Positions 1-7,937 are shown, counted from the first letter of the stretch. The stretch: 38,461 nucleotides of DNA from Thermoplasmata archaeon (GCA_021798195.1 JAJZYH010000007.1:1-38461), one strand, 5' to 3'. Made by a program: numbers and translations. Notes: generated by a model from the letters alone, not told the origin.

Positions 1-6
1 CGTGCC

Positions 7-858
7 ATGCGCCGACAAGACAGATCGCCAACGTGGAGACGCGCCAGCCGACTGCTCGTACTGGGGATGGTGGGGTTCGTGCTCCTGGGGCTTCCCGGAG
101 CCTACGCCTCGGCCGCCGTGGCCCCTCACCTCACCCTCTCGTCCTCCCATGGGAAGGGCCACGGGGGGAGCGGGGGGGGAGGGAGCGGATGCACGGGAGG
201 CACCACGACCACCACCAGCAGCACCAACTGGGCCGGCTACGCCGCCGAGACATGTCTCAGTTCGCCCGCCAAGGGAGCCGTCACCTTCGTCCAGGGGACC
301 TGGACCCAGCCGTCCGTCACCTGCGGTTCCACCAACACCTACTCGGCGTTCTGGGTGGGGATCGATGGGTACAGTGACGGGACCGTGGAGCAGACCGGTA
401 CCGAGGCGGACTGCAGCGGCGGGGTGGCCACGTACTCCGCCTGGTACGAGATGTACCCCAAGGCCCCTGTGACCCTCCAGATCACCATCTCTCCGGGGGA
501 CAGCATCACCGCGTCGGTCGCCTACGCCAGCGGATCGTTCACCCTCACCCTGAAGGACACCACCACGGGCCAGCAGTTCACCACCACCATCCTGGACCGG
601 CACGCGGACCGGACCAGCGCCGAGTGGATCGCCGAAGCTCCCTACAGCGGGGGCGTCCTCCCGCTCGCGGATTTCGGGGTCGTGGACTTCACCGGATGCA
701 CGGCCACGCTCGAGGGCGTCAACGGGCCCATCAGCGACTCTTCCTGGCAGAACGCCCAGATCAACATGGTGGACTCCTCGGGGAACCTCAAGGCCAGCAC
801 CTCGTCCCTTGCTTCGGGAGGCGAGAGCTTCTCCGTCACGTGGGAGGCAAGCACCTGA
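7..858 (+). CDS. Secreted G1 (eqolisin-type) glutamic endopeptidase
   Basis: An exported acid endopeptidase of MEROPS family G1 is predicted. Residues 10-37 form a signal peptide: Arg-rich start, hydrophobic stretch and an AYASAA cleavage region. A Gly/Ser/Thr-rich linker at 50-72 precedes the catalytic beta-sandwich. Family landmarks are in order: STNWAGY (72-78), the W-x-Q-P strand (99-102), FWVGIDGY (115-122), the glutamine of EQTG (Q129) and the glutamate of AEWI (E206). These Gln and Glu match the catalytic dyad of scytalidoglutamic peptidase. The frame is open to the window edge, so a start upstream cannot be excluded, but the signal peptide begins right at this ATG. The gene stands alone on this strand and converges on the aIF1 pair. 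Family members work at low pH, so an acid habitat is an inference. Confidence 0.88.
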   Translation: MRRQDRSPTWRRASRLLVLGMVGFVLLGLPGAYASAAVAPHLTLSSSHGKGHGGSGGGGSGCTGGTTTTTSSTNWAGYAAETCLSSPAKGAVTFVQGTWTQPSVTCGSTNTYSAFWVGIDGYSDGTVEQTGTEADCSGGVATYSAWYEMYPKAPVTLQITISPGDSITASVAYASGSFTLTLKDTTTGQQFTTTILDRHADRTSAEWIAEAPYSGGVLPLADFGVVDFTGCTATLEGVNGPISDSSWQNAQINMVDSSGNLKASTSSLASGGESFSVTWEAST

Positions 859-885
859 ACGGGCCTGGGGCTCCTCCCAAGAGAA

Positions 886-900
886 CCCTTTCCTTCTTTT
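886..900 (+). terminator. Pyrimidine/T-rich tract behind the G1 peptidase
   Basis: A run of C and T ending in CTTCTTTT lies 30-40 bases after the peptidase stop in otherwise GC-rich DNA. Archaeal terminators are often T-rich tracts without a hairpin. No strong stem was seen here. Confidence 0.35.
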
Positions 901-1003
901 CACCCCACCCAGTGATTCGCGGATGCCCCACGTGAAATGACATGCCTCCCCCCCGGGCCAATCGCAGGGAAGACGACCGATGCGGGGAGCCCCGGGATCC
1001 GGG

Positions 1004-1321
1004 TCAGCCCGTGGATCTACGGCGGGATGCACGACGGCGCGCCACCGCTTCGGCCACGTCCCCCTCCACGTCCAGGAAGGCGCGGTTGAGTTCCCGGCGC
1101 TCCTCCTCCCGGATCTCCCGCCCCCGGCGCAGGGCTTCCTCCTCGAGCCATCCCAATGCCTTCCGGGCCGCCCCGGGGGCGCTTTCGGGGGGGCGCTTCA
1201 CCAGGCGGTATTCCAGGTAGATCTGGATCGTCCTCTCCAGGAGGGCATCCTCCTCCCGGGAAAAGTCGATGGGGGCCTCCTCGTCCGGGGCGACTTCTTC
1301 CCAGATCGTTCGGTCCGCCAT
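1004..1321 (-). CDS. Small charged alpha-helical protein downstream of aIF1
   Basis: This 105-residue protein was not recognised. It is rich in Glu and Arg and should be mostly helical: an acidic N-terminus (EEVAPDEEAP), a central amphipathic stretch at about 28-45, and a Glu/Arg helix at about 58-95 ending in a basic tail. No signal peptide, membrane segment or Cys is present. It begins 24 bases after the aIF1 stop on the same strand, so the two are probably cotranscribed. The helical composition suggests a protein-binding or ribosome-associated role, but that is only inference. The start is the ATG encoding MADRTIW; no better start is available because aIF1 ends just upstream. Confidence 0.6.
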   Translation of the reverse strand: MADRTIWEEVAPDEEAPIDFSREEDALLERTIQIYLEYRLVKRPPESAPGAARKALGWLEEEALRRGREIREEERRELNRAFLDVEGDVAEAVARRRASRRRSTG

Positions 1322-1345
1322 ACGGTACCGAAAGGGTTCTTGCGC

Positions 1346-1624
1346 TCAACCCAGTGTCACGTGGTAGCCCAGGGCTTCCAGCTTCTCCTTGGCCCGCCGT
1401 CCGTGGTCCCCCAGGAGGACGATCTCCCCGTCCTTGGAGGTCCCTCCCGTGGCGAGGGAGGTCTTCAGTTGGCGGGCGATGTCATGCAGGTCCGCGTCCC
1501 GGGGGAACCCCGTGATGACCGTGGTGGGCTTGTTGTATCGGCGCTTCTCCACGCGAACCGTGAGAAGGGACTCTTCCCGGTCGAGCTCTCGAGTGATCTC
1601 CCGTAGGGGGTCGTAATCCTGCAC
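1346..1624 (-). CDS. Translation initiation factor aIF1 (SUI1 family)
   Basis: A 92-residue SUI1/eIF1-family protein that would bind the small ribosomal subunit and help start-codon selection. The SUI1 core is clear: basic strand VRVEKRRYNKPTTVITGF (24-41), then the DLHDIARQLKTSLATGGT segment, where TGGT-x-KDGEI matches the conserved loop, then LLGDHGRRAKEKLEALGY. Length fits archaeal aIF1 (about 100 residues). A TATA-like TTATAA lies about 30 bases before the start codon, consistent with a leaderless or nearly leaderless mRNA. It is the first gene of a two-gene unit with the small charged protein. Confidence 0.9.
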   Translation of the reverse strand: MQDYDPLREITRELDREESLLTVRVEKRRYNKPTTVITGFPRDADLHDIARQLKTSLATGGTSKDGEIVLLGDHGRRAKEKLEALGYHVTLG

Positions 1625-1645
1625 GGTTGCGGGGCATACGACGCC

Positions 1646-1663
1646 GCAGGATTATAACCCTGC
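1646..1663 (-). promoter_or_regulatory. TATA-box promoter of aIF1 inside an 18-bp near-palindrome
   Basis: TTATAA is flanked by GCAGG and CCTGC, so 16 of 18 positions obey dyad symmetry around the TATA box. The box centre is about 30 bases upstream of the aIF1 ATG on the minus strand, as expected for a leaderless archaeal promoter. The symmetry could let it work in both directions or be bound by a dimeric regulator. Confidence 0.5.
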
Positions 1664-1891
1664 TTCTTGGTCTGGAGGACCCCCTCCGGTGCCTCTCCGG
1701 GGGCATTACTCCTCCGATCCACCTGCTTGGCACCCATCATGGGGTCGGTTCCCGCCAGGTTGGCGACTCCCCTTGCCACTGGAACTCCTTCCCGCAGAGA
1801 CTCATGGTGCCGGGGAATCCCAAATCCCCCCGGAGGCGGTGGAAGAGGGGAGAGGCGCAAGGAGGAAATAGGCCATCGATATCCATGCGGG
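1664..1891. other. Intergenic region between aIF1 and the receiver-like gene
   Basis: About 230 bases hold no convincing gene. Short inverted repeats are visible, for example GCCA-ggt-TGGC near 1754-1764 and C/G-rich arms around 1678-1703. An AAGGAGG at about 1859-1865 looks like a ribosome binding site but is 26 bases from the chosen start. The plus-strand reading frame continues upstream through this stretch with Pro/Arg-rich low-complexity translation, which I judge noncoding. A 5' leader or small RNA is possible. Confidence 0.3.
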
Positions 1892-2305
1892 ATGATGACA
1901 CGGGCCACTCCGCCCCGACTCCGGACTCTCCTCATCGGTGAGGACCCCCTGCTCCGGTACGTCGTCCGTGCCTCCCTGGACCTTCAGGGTGTCCAAACGG
2001 TGCGCGAGGTGGAACGCCCCCAGGAGGTGCCCCACAGTGCGGGCCTCGGTGGGGGGGAGGAGATCGCGGTGGTATGCCTGGGGGGCCCTCCCGAGGTCTG
2101 GAAGGAGACCATCGCGGAGACACGACGGCAGCTCCCGGGGGGACATGTGGTGGCGGTGACGTTCGGCCATCCGGGCAAGGTGCAGGGAGCGAAGGGCCTG
2201 GATGCCCGGCTGGGCGCGGATTCCCTGGTCGAAGCCCCGGTTCCGGGGAATCAGCTGCGCGAGGCGATCCTACGGAGCCGGCGGGTCCGTCCCCATCCAC
2301 TGTGA
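1892..2305 (+). CDS. Degenerate receiver-like (CheY-fold) protein upstream of kdp
   Basis: A 137-residue alpha/beta protein resembling a response-regulator receiver. RTLLIGEDPLLRYVVRASLDLQG near the N-terminus looks like strand 1, an acidic loop and helix 1. Strand 3 would be EEIAVVCLGG, where the phosphoacceptor Asp is expected but absent. A later GADSLVEAPV segment sits where receivers usually have the conserved Lys-Pro. It therefore appears unable to take part in normal phosphotransfer. No DNA-binding domain is attached. It ends 108 bases before kdpF on the same strand, so a regulatory link with the potassium pump is possible but unproven. The start is the tandem ATGATG; the ribosome-binding-like AAGGAGG lies rather far upstream, so the start is uncertain. 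Confidence 0.5.
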   Translation: MMTRATPPRLRTLLIGEDPLLRYVVRASLDLQGVQTVREVERPQEVPHSAGLGGGEEIAVVCLGGPPEVWKETIAETRRQLPGGHVVAVTFGHPGKVQGAKGLDARLGADSLVEAPVPGNQLREAILRSRRVRPHPL

Positions 2306-2362
2306 ACGGGAATCCCCGGGGGGGCTCTTCCCGGTCAGGGGGCCTTCCACGGGACGCGTGAG

Positions 2363-2370
2363 ATTTATCA
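2363..2370 (+). promoter_or_regulatory. Candidate TATA box for the kdp operon
   Basis: ATTTATCA stands out in GC-rich DNA about 45 bases before the kdpF start codon. That would give a leader of roughly 20 bases, which would contain the GAGGA sequence preceding the ATG. Confidence 0.35.
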
Positions 2371-2413
2371 AGGGATGGTCCCCTCCCCACCCCCCGGCTT
2401 GGGGGCCGAGGAT

Positions 2414-2521
2414 ATGGTGGGGAGGATTTTGGATCACCTGGGGCTCGTGACGTTCACGATCATCTCCATCGGGCTCATGGTCTACCTCCTCTACAGCATG
2501 CTCCACCCCGAACGGTTCTGA
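2414..2521 (+). CDS. kdpF: KdpF microprotein of the potassium pump
   Basis: A 35-residue single-span membrane peptide. A hydrophobic segment covers residues 9-28 and is followed by the tail YLLYSMLHPERF, which matches the family ending of Tyr-Leu-x-Tyr then Leu-x-x-Pro-Glu-x-Phe. KdpF stabilises the KdpABC complex in bacteria. It lies 19 bases before kdpA on the same strand, the standard place for kdpF. The ATG at 2414 is preceded by GAGGA; a GTG follows directly as the second codon and could also serve. The gene is too short for routine gene calling and easily missed. Confidence 0.85.
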   Translation: MVGRILDHLGLVTFTIISIGLMVYLLYSMLHPERF

Positions 2522-2540
2522 GGGAGTCTGCCACCCTCCC

Positions 2541-4226
2541 ATGTTCGACCTGAGGTCCCTCCTGGACGTGGGCCTCGCCATCCTCATCGTCCTCCTCATC
2601 GCCCCGTTCCTGGGCCGCTACATGGCCAAGGTCTACATGGGACGGCCCAGCCTCCTCGACGCGCTCCTGGACCCCCTGGAGACCGCGATCTACCGCTTCC
2701 TGGGGACCCATCCGCGGGTCGCCATGGGCTGGAAGGAGTACGCCGCGTCCCTATTGGTCCTCAACGCGGTGGCCACCGCGTTCGTCTACGCGCTCCTCGT
2801 CGCCCAGGGGAGCCTCCCCATGAACCCCCTGGGAGCCCCCAACATGAGCTGGGACCTCGCCTTCCACACCTCGGTCTCCTTCATGACCAACACCGACTTC
2901 CAGCACTACACCCCGGAACACCAGCTCTCCATGCTCTCCGCCCTCCTGGGGCTCATGATGCTGATGTTCCTGTCGGCGGCCACGGGCCTCACCGTGGCGG
3001 CCGCGTTCATCCGCGGGTTCGTCCGCCGGGATGGGACCGTGGGGAACTTCTGGGTGGACATCACGCGGACCCTCACCCGGATCCTCCTTCCCCTGTCCCT
3101 CCTGGGGGCCTTCCTGTTCGCTCTGGCGGGGGTCCCCCAGACGTTCACGGGGAGCATCACCTACTTCCCCCTCTCCGGAGGGGTGCACATCCTGCCCCTG
3201 GGCCCGGTGGCCACCTGGGATGCCATCGAGTTCCTGGGCACCAACGGCGGGGGATACTTCGCCGCCAACGCGGCACACCCCCTGCAGAACCCCAGCGCCG
3301 TGACCAACTTCCTCGCGGTGATCATGATGCTCGTCATCCCCTTCTCCACCATCTTCACGTTCGGCCACATGGTCCGGCGCCCCGGCGAGTCCTGGCCCCT
3401 CCTGGTCACGGTGCTCACGATCTTCCTCGTGGCGCTGGGCCTCTTCATGTACTTCGAGCTCTCCAACCCCTTCCTCGCCGGTGTGGCGACCCAGAACAGC
3501 GGGTACCTCTACGGGGCCGAGACCCGCTTCACCATCCCCGAGGACGCCCTCTTCCAGGTCTCCAGCATCTATGCCAACGTGGGGGCCACGTCGATGGTGC
3601 TGGGCGCCCTCACGCCCGTGGCCCAGAGCACTCTCCTGTTCGGGATGTTCCTCCAGTCCGCCCCCGGAGGGGACGGAACGGGGTTCGGGATGCTCCTCAT
3701 CTTCACCATCCTCACCGTCTTCATCGGGGGGCTCATGGTGGGCCGCACCCCGGAGTACCTGGGGAAGAAGATCGGGCAGCCCCAGATCAAGTGGGCCACC
3801 GTGACGATCCTCTCCCATCCCTTCGCCATATTCGTCCCGCTGGTGGTGGCCCTCGTCTCCGGGCTCGGGGCAGTTGCCGCCGGCACCGGCCCCCACGCCT
3901 TCACGGTGCTCCTCTATGAGTTCACCAGCGAATCGGCCAACAACGGGAGCGGGATGGGGCCCATCCAGGACAACACCCTCTTCTTCAACGTGGCGGGGGC
4001 TGTGGTGATGCTGGTGGGGCGCTACCTCCCCATCCTGGCCATGCTGGCCATCGGCGGGTCCCTCGCCAGCCAGGACACCCTCCCCCCGGGCCCGGGGACG
4101 CTCCGGACCCAGTCGGCCACGTTCGCCCTCCTCCTCCTGGGGGTCCTCCTCATCCTCACGGGCCTCCTCTTCCTCCCCGTCCTGGCCCTGGGGCCGCTCT
4201 CCCAGATCGGGGTCGGAGGTCTCTGA
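2541..4226 (+). CDS. kdpA: Potassium-transporting ATPase, channel-like subunit KdpA
   Basis: The 561-residue K+-binding subunit of KdpFABC, with about ten membrane spans. The four pore-loop regions are recognisable: SFMTNTDFQ (113-121), GTNGGGYF (233-240), the third around YANVGATSM (344-352), and SESANNGSG (463-471). The Gly residues of the selectivity filter in loops two and four are intact, so the protein should be functional. Length is normal for the family. The stop codon overlaps the kdpB start in TGATG, indicating translational coupling. The start ATG follows kdpF closely. High-affinity K+ uptake under K+ limitation is the known role of the family. Confidence 0.97.
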   Translation: MFDLRSLLDVGLAILIVLLIAPFLGRYMAKVYMGRPSLLDALLDPLETAIYRFLGTHPRVAMGWKEYAASLLVLNAVATAFVYALLVAQGSLPMNPLGAPNMSWDLAFHTSVSFMTNTDFQHYTPEHQLSMLSALLGLMMLMFLSAATGLTVAAAFIRGFVRRDGTVGNFWVDITRTLTRILLPLSLLGAFLFALAGVPQTFTGSITYFPLSGGVHILPLGPVATWDAIEFLGTNGGGYFAANAAHPLQNPSAVTNFLAVIMMLVIPFSTIFTFGHMVRRPGESWPLLVTVLTIFLVALGLFMYFELSNPFLAGVATQNSGYLYGAETRFTIPEDALFQVSSIYANVGATSMVLGALTPVAQSTLLFGMFLQSAPGGDGTGFGMLLIFTILTVFIGGLMVGRTPEYLGKKIGQPQIKWATVTILSHPFAIFVPLVVALVSGLGAVAAGTGPHAFTVLLYEFTSESANNGSGMGPIQDNTLFFNVAGAVVMLVGRYLPILAMLAIGGSLASQDTLPPGPGTLRTQSATFALLLLGVLLILTGLLFLPVLALGPLSQIGVGGL

Positions 4227-6346
4227 TGGATGCGGGGACCTTCGCTCCGGCGGCCCGGTCCCGCCTCAGGTTCCGGCGCCACGCCACCACCCGGGGGACC
4301 CAGGTGGTCTGGAACGCCCTGCGGAAGTTCTGGCCCGGCCACGCGGTCCACAACTCCGTCATGTTCGTGGTCTACGTCCTGCTCCTGTTCATCCTCGTGA
4401 TCACCTTCTTCCCCTGGGTCTTCCCCGACGTGGACACCCGCGGCTTCGACCAGCTCTACTACCTCGCCGTGGCGGTGATCCTGTTCCTGACCCTGCTCTT
4501 CGCCGCGTTCGCCGAGGCCATCGCGGAGGCCCAGGGGCAGGCTCAGGCCGCTTCCCTGAGGGAGATCCAGAGCACCATCCAGGCCCGCAAGGTCCTCCCC
4601 AACGGGCGGCGGCTCACGCTCCCCTCGAGCCAGCTCCGCCTGGGGGACGTGGTGGAGGTCCGCCCCAGCGAGCTCATCCCCCTCGACGGGGACGTGGTGA
4701 AGGGGGCCGCGCAGATCGACGAGTCCATGATGACCGGGGAATCCGACGCGGTGGTCCGGGAGGCCGGCGGGGACAAGACCAGCGTCCTGGGGGGGAGCCG
4801 GGTCCTCCAGGGGATCATCGAGGTCCGGGTCACCACGCGCCCGGGGGAGGGGTTCCTGGACCGGATGATCAAGCTCGTGGAGGGAGCGAGCCGCGAGAGG
4901 ACGCCCAACGAGATCGCCCTCACCGTCCTCCTCGCGGCCCTCACCCTCGCCCTTCTGGTGGTCATCGTGGCCTTCGACTACCTCGCCATCTCCGTGGGCA
5001 CCGTCACGCTGGACCTCGCCACCCTGGTGGCGCTCTTCGTCTGCCTCATGCCCACCACCATCGGGGGGCTCCTGCCGGCCATCGGGATGGCGGGCGTGAA
5101 CCGCGTCTCCCGGGCCAACGTGGTGGCCAAGTCCGGCCGGGCCGTGGAGGCGGCCGGGGACCTGGACGTCCTCATCCTGGACAAGACCGGGACCATCACC
5201 ATCGGGAACCGCCTCGCCACCCAGTTCGTGCCCGCGCCGGACGTGGATCCCAAGGAGCTCATGGAGGCCGCCCTCCTGGCCTCCTCCCTCGACGAGACCC
5301 CCGAGGGGAGGTCCATCGTGCGCCTCGCCACGCGGCGCGGCGCCCTGGGGGAACGGGTGGACCCGGAGAAGGTCCGGCTGGTGCCGTTCACCCCCGAGCG
5401 ACGCATCTCGGGGATCGTGCTGGACGACGGGCGGGAGGTGTACAAGGGGGCGGTGGCCTCCATCGAGTCGCTCACGGGGCACATGCCCCTCGAGGTCCGC
5501 CAGGCCGCCCAGGAAGCGTCCCGCCAGGGGATGACCCCCCTTGCCGTCTCCTCCGGGAAGCGCGTCCTGGGCCTCGTGATCCTCAAGGACGTGGTGAAAC
5601 CGGGCATCAAGGACCGGATCCGGGAGCTGAAGCTCATGGGGATCCGGACCGTGATGTGCACCGGGGATAACCGCCTCACCGCCGCTGCCATCGGCCGGGA
5701 GAGCGGGGTGGACGAGGTGATCGCCGAGGCCAAGCCCGAGACCAAGCTCGAGGTGATCAACCGGGAGAAGCGCTACGGCCACCTCGTGGCCATGACCGGG
5801 GACGGGACCAACGACGCCCCCGCCCTCGCCCGGGCGGACGTGGGGCTCGCCATGAACAGCGGCACGTCGGCCGCCAAGGAGGCCGGGAACATGGTGGACC
5901 TCGACAGCGACCCCACCAAGCTCATCGAGGTGGTCTCCATCGGCAAGCAGCTCCTCATCACCCGGGGCTCCCTCACCACCTTCTCCATCACCAACGACGT
6001 GGCCAAGTACTTCGCCATCCTCCCCGCCATCTTCACGGGGGTGGCTGGGGTGGAGTTCCTGAACATCATGGGGCTCGCGAACCCCCACCAGGCGATCCTC
6101 GCCACCCTCCTGTTCAACGCCATCACCATCCCCCTGCTCATTCCCCTCGCCCTCCGGGGCGTCCGGTTCCGGCCCTCCAGCGCGGTGGAACTCCTCCGCC
6201 GGAACATCGTCATCTACGGGTTCGGGGGGCTCGTGAGCGCCTTCGTGGGGATCAAGCTCCTGTACATCGGGCTCTCCCTCCTCTATGCGAACCCCCTGTT
6301 CATCCACTGGGTGGCCCTGGGCCGGGCCATCCTGGGGGGGCTCTAG
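4226..6346 (+). CDS. kdpB: Potassium-transporting P-type ATPase subunit KdpB
   Basis: The 706-residue catalytic subunit. Motifs are all present: actuator TGES (170-173), membrane PTTIGGLLP (276-284), phosphorylation site DKTGTIT with D319, FTPERRISG in the nucleotide-binding domain, CTGDN (478-482), and hinge TGDGTNDAPAL (524-534). The N-terminal 25 residues are Arg-rich and cytosolic. Bacterial KdpB is inhibited by phosphorylation of the serine in TGES, which is conserved here. The gene overlaps kdpA by one base and ends two bases before kdpC. Nothing suggests truncation or inactivation. Confidence 0.97.
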   Translation: MDAGTFAPAARSRLRFRRHATTRGTQVVWNALRKFWPGHAVHNSVMFVVYVLLLFILVITFFPWVFPDVDTRGFDQLYYLAVAVILFLTLLFAAFAEAIAEAQGQAQAASLREIQSTIQARKVLPNGRRLTLPSSQLRLGDVVEVRPSELIPLDGDVVKGAAQIDESMMTGESDAVVREAGGDKTSVLGGSRVLQGIIEVRVTTRPGEGFLDRMIKLVEGASRERTPNEIALTVLLAALTLALLVVIVAFDYLAISVGTVTLDLATLVALFVCLMPTTIGGLLPAIGMAGVNRVSRANVVAKSGRAVEAAGDLDVLILDKTGTITIGNRLATQFVPAPDVDPKELMEAALLASSLDETPEGRSIVRLATRRGALGERVDPEKVRLVPFTPERRISGIVLDDGREVYKGAVASIESLTGHMPLEVRQAAQEASRQGMTPLAVSSGKRVLGLVILKDVVKPGIKDRIRELKLMGIRTVMCTGDNRLTAAAIGRESGVDEVIAEAKPETKLEVINREKRYGHLVAMTGDGTNDAPALARADVGLAMNSGTSAAKEAGNMVDLDSDPTKLIEVVSIGKQLLITRGSLTTFSITNDVAKYFAILPAIFTGVAGVEFLNIMGLANPHQAILATLLFNAITIPLLIPLALRGVRFRPSSAVELLRRNIVIYGFGGLVSAFVGIKLLYIGLSLLYANPLFIHWVALGRAILGGL

Positions 6347-6348
6347 GC

Positions 6349-7095
6349 ATGTCCGCCGCAGTCTCTCCGGGGGCGGCCCCCGAACCCTCCCCGGCCCCGA
6401 AACTGGACCCCCGGGAGGAGGCTCCCCGGATCCCTTCCCCTCCGTACCGTCGTCCCTCCCTGCGCTCCGCGGTGGGCATCCTCGTCCTCTTTGTCCTCTT
6501 CGGGAGCCTCTTCTACCCCGCGGCCATCACCGGTCTCGCCGGCGTCGTCGTCCCCCACAACGCGGACGGAAGCCTCATCGCGAACCCCAACGGCACCTGG
6601 CAGGGTTCCTCCCTCGTGGGGGAGAACATCACGGACCCCCATCTCTTCTGGCTGCGCCCGTCGGCCGCGGATTACCTCCCGTTCCAGGGGGCGGGCGACT
6701 CCAGCAGCTACGGGCCCACCGATCCCATGCTCCGGAACGTAACCCTCAGGTACATCGCGGAGTATGGGCTCACCAACGTGAGCGTGCCCCTGGACCTGGT
6801 GAGCGCCTCGGCGAGCGGCCTGGACCCCGACCTCACCCCGGGGGCCGTCCTGGTGCAGGTCCCCCGGGTCGCCTTCGAGGACAACCTGACGCAGAACTGG
6901 ACCACCCGGTTCGTCCTGGCGCACATCGAGACCCCGTACGCGGGGATCTTCGGCCCGCAGTACGTGAACGTGGTGGAGCTGGACCTCGCCCTCGTCCACG
7001 CCCTGGCCCTCATGGGCCGGCCCCTCCCCGTCCCGTCCGGGGAGCTCTCCTCCCTCTGTCCTTCCGGAGGTGAGCCGTGTACCGCCGGATCCTGA
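6349..7095 (+). CDS. kdpC: Potassium-transporting ATPase subunit KdpC with long N-terminal tail
   Basis: The 248-residue KdpC subunit, a single-span protein that stabilises the pump and aids ATP binding. A Pro-rich cytosolic tail of about 38 residues precedes one membrane span (about 40-64). Family blocks follow: GSSLVGENITDPHLFWLRPSA (a GS-LIGQ...F-x-RPSA equivalent), SSYGPTDP, LVSASASGLDPDLTP (the LVTASGSGLDPHISP block) and the final NVVELDLALV. It is longer than typical KdpC (about 190 residues) because of the N-terminal tail and a C-terminal extension with two Cys. The last 19 bases overlap the next gene, so coexpression is very likely. Confidence 0.93.
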   Translation: MSAAVSPGAAPEPSPAPKLDPREEAPRIPSPPYRRPSLRSAVGILVLFVLFGSLFYPAAITGLAGVVVPHNADGSLIANPNGTWQGSSLVGENITDPHLFWLRPSAADYLPFQGAGDSSSYGPTDPMLRNVTLRYIAEYGLTNVSVPLDLVSASASGLDPDLTPGAVLVQVPRVAFEDNLTQNWTTRFVLAHIETPYAGIFGPQYVNVVELDLALVHALALMGRPLPVPSGELSSLCPSGGEPCTAGS

Positions 7096-7880
7096 TCCCC
7101 GTGGCCATGCCCGCCGAGGTGGAGCCCCTCATCCGCTTCGCGGCGAACCTTCTCGAGCCCACGGGGGAGATCCGGATCCTGCACGTCATCCCCACGGTCA
7201 CCATCCCCGAGGTGGCGCGGGAGTGGCGGGCTTCGGTGAACGTCGTGATCCCCGCCCATGAGACGGGCGCCGCGCTGGACCTCCCCGTGGAGCCCGAGGT
7301 CCGGGCCTCCCGGGACGTCCCCGGGGAGATCCTCGAGACGGCGGAGAACCACGGCGTCGACGCCATCCTCCTCACCCTCCGGGGGAGCCGTCGGAGCCGT
7401 AACCCCTTCGTGGGACACACCGCCACGGCCCTCCTGCAGCACGCCTCCGCCGACGTGGTCATCGTGAACCGTCTCGCCCTCCTGGAGGAGGCTCCGGGGA
7501 AGATCCTCCTCCCCACCCTGGGGGAGCAGCCGCCCCGCAAGGGCCTCCTCCTCGCGGAGCACCTCAGCATCCGCCACCACGGGATCCCCGTGGTCACCCT
7601 GCGGTTCTCCCCGGACGCCCCGGAGGAGCCGGTGCACCGGGAGACCACCACATCCCGGGGCATCCCCCTCCGGGAGAAGTGGGTCCGGATGCCCCTGCGC
7701 TTCTTCGCGCGGCACCGGGGGCTCCCGGAAGCGATCCTCGCCCAGGTGGCCCAGGAGCGCTACGGGCTCTGCATCGTGGCCGAGGATTCCCGGCGCTCCG
7801 AGGGTCCTCTCCTCACCCGGCGCTTCCTGGAGGAGCTCTTCCGGAACGCACCCTGCCCCATCCTCGCGGTCCGGGGATAG
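7077..7880 (+). CDS. Tandem universal stress protein (UspA) closing the kdp operon
   Basis: A 267-residue protein with two USP-like alpha/beta domains. The first (1-140) starts YRRILIPVAMP, continues with ILHVIPTVTIPEVA, then GEILETAENHGVDAILLTLRGSR and ends with SADVVIVNR. The second starts KILLPTLGEQPPRKGL at about 141 and ends with CPILAVRG. The GTG start follows a GGAGGTGAG ribosome binding site within kdpC. Overlap with kdpC shows it belongs to the kdp operon. In bacteria a USP domain is part of the KdpD sensor kinase; in Halobacterium a gene named kdpQ follows kdpC. A role in sensing nucleotides or K+ status and modulating Kdp is inference. Confidence 0.75.
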   Translation: MYRRILIPVAMPAEVEPLIRFAANLLEPTGEIRILHVIPTVTIPEVAREWRASVNVVIPAHETGAALDLPVEPEVRASRDVPGEILETAENHGVDAILLTLRGSRRSRNPFVGHTATALLQHASADVVIVNRLALLEEAPGKILLPTLGEQPPRKGLLLAEHLSIRHHGIPVVTLRFSPDAPEEPVHRETTTSRGIPLREKWVRMPLRFFARHRGLPEAILAQVAQERYGLCIVAEDSRRSEGPLLTRRFLEELFRNAPCPILAVRG

Positions 7881-7937
7881 GGGCCCGCCTGCCGGAACGT
7901 TCGGAGGACGAGGCGCGGTCCACCGGAGGGGAACGAC

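Noticed and set aside
1641-1670. tRNA-like anticodon stem-loop (GCAGG...CCTGC)
   Set aside because: No acceptor, D or T arm could be found; the stem flanks a TATA box and is explained as promoter symmetry.
1891-1898. Box C-like ATGATGA of a C/D small RNA
   Set aside because: It is the tandem start codons of the receiver-like gene, and no D box CTGA with suitable spacing follows.
2306-2340. 6-bp inverted repeat CGGGAA/TTCCCG after the receiver-like gene as a terminator
   Set aside because: Short stem with a 15-base loop and no T-run; likely chance in GC-rich DNA.
4022-6307. 761-residue open frame antisense to kdpB
   Set aside because: Low-complexity Gly/Asp/Glu/His-rich translation with no start signal; it is a shadow of kdpA/kdpB in GC-rich DNA.
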